Assembly (NCBI RefSeq): GCF_900700375.1
Contig: NW_021630122.1
Coordinates: 62,001 to 126,000 of the forward strand
Direction of reading: 5' to 3'
DNA: 64,000 nucleotides
DNA from: Denticeps clupeoides
Lineage: Eukaryota > Chordata > Actinopteri > Clupeiformes > Denticipitidae
Part shown: positions 63,936-64,000 of the stretch, in pieces
Numbering within the stretch: position 1 is the first letter of the stretch
Layout of the letters: each line of letters opens with the position of its first letter
Translations under genes and position numbers: made by a program
Notes under the pieces: generated by a model
Database searches by the model: none
Seen by the model: the letters and a program-made list of their open reading frames with translations, nothing else
What the model was told of the DNA's origin: nothing

Positions 63936-64000
63936 AAATTTCCTGCAGGAGCACATGGTGGCGCTGTGATGTCACTTGTGAAACTGGTCTCTAGCAGATC
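63936..64000 (+). promoter_or_regulatory. 5' flank of a further family A VH segment, cut by the window edge
   Basis: ATTTCCTGCAGGAGCACATG and GGTGGCGCTGTGATGTCACT, followed by GAAACTGGTCTCTAGCAGATC, match the sequence about 100 bases upstream of the octamers of V7, V8, V11, V12 and V15. The octamer, leader and V exon would lie just beyond the right edge. Confidence 0.8.

Noticed and set aside
61311-64000. D, J or constant-region exons of the heavy-chain locus
   Set aside because: No 12-bp-spacer RSS pairs, WGxG J motifs or Ig constant domains were seen; the right edge is LINE and another V flank.

Overview
This is nuclear DNA from a teleost fish. The evidence is a protein phosphatase 1 catalytic-subunit gene with vertebrate intron phases, a claudin, a long array of immunoglobulin VH segments with fish-type framework sequences and 23-bp recombination signals, and a heavy load of fish-type SINEs, L2- and L1/Tx1-type LINEs, hAT and piggyBac elements. 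No bacterial, organellar or CRISPR features are present. I cannot name the species from sequence alone.

Layout. 1-1430: diverged AT-rich repeats with an embedded tRNA-derived SINE, then an L2-type LINE tail. 1700-2460: a CpG-rich, CCAAT-containing promoter-like island, probably serving a gene outside the window. 5525-14134 (minus): ppp1ca in seven coding exons, 330 aa. 15100-16650: microsatellite, LINE remnant, a 145-bp hAT MITE and a SINE. 17640-20055 (plus): a claudin gene with a probable noncoding first exon. 20200-26150: retroelement ground, with an LTR fragment, an old endogenous-retrovirus fossil, and a young non-autonomous LTR element with identical-looking LTRs, a 5-bp target duplication and a 45-bp minisatellite. 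26408-27487 (minus): a single-exon coiled-coil protein gene of unknown function, with a broken relative beside it. 28900-34420 (minus): an L1/Tx1-type LINE split by a ~108-bp tandem repeat, which is itself split by a hAT element carrying a BED-finger remnant. 34570-38250: LTR-element fossils, an L2 tail and SINEs.

39630 to the right edge: an immunoglobulin heavy-chain variable array, all on the plus strand. I count 17 V segments plus one FR3 remnant; the 5' flank of another V unit lies at the right edge. V1 is a pseudogene, V2 and V3 are singletons, and V4-V17 belong to three families (A, B, C) in repeating order. Most have an octamer promoter, a split leader, a V exon and a 22/23-bp-spacer RSS, as expected for VDJ joining to D segments with 12-bp spacers. 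No D, J or constant exons are visible; since every V reads rightward they are expected further right. A ~5.46-kb block (two A genes, piggyBac element, SINE, B and C genes) is tandemly duplicated.

Most notable: family C V segments encode three consecutive cysteines in CDR1 and another in CDR2, kept in all four copies. Family A genes V7 and V11 carry the RSS and 3' flank of family C. V11 sits in the duplicated position of V7 but carries the CDR1/CDR2 of V4, which looks like gene conversion. V4 has lost its promoter and signal peptide at a duplication boundary. Three family C promoters have a perfect 14-bp palindrome of two octamer-like half sites.
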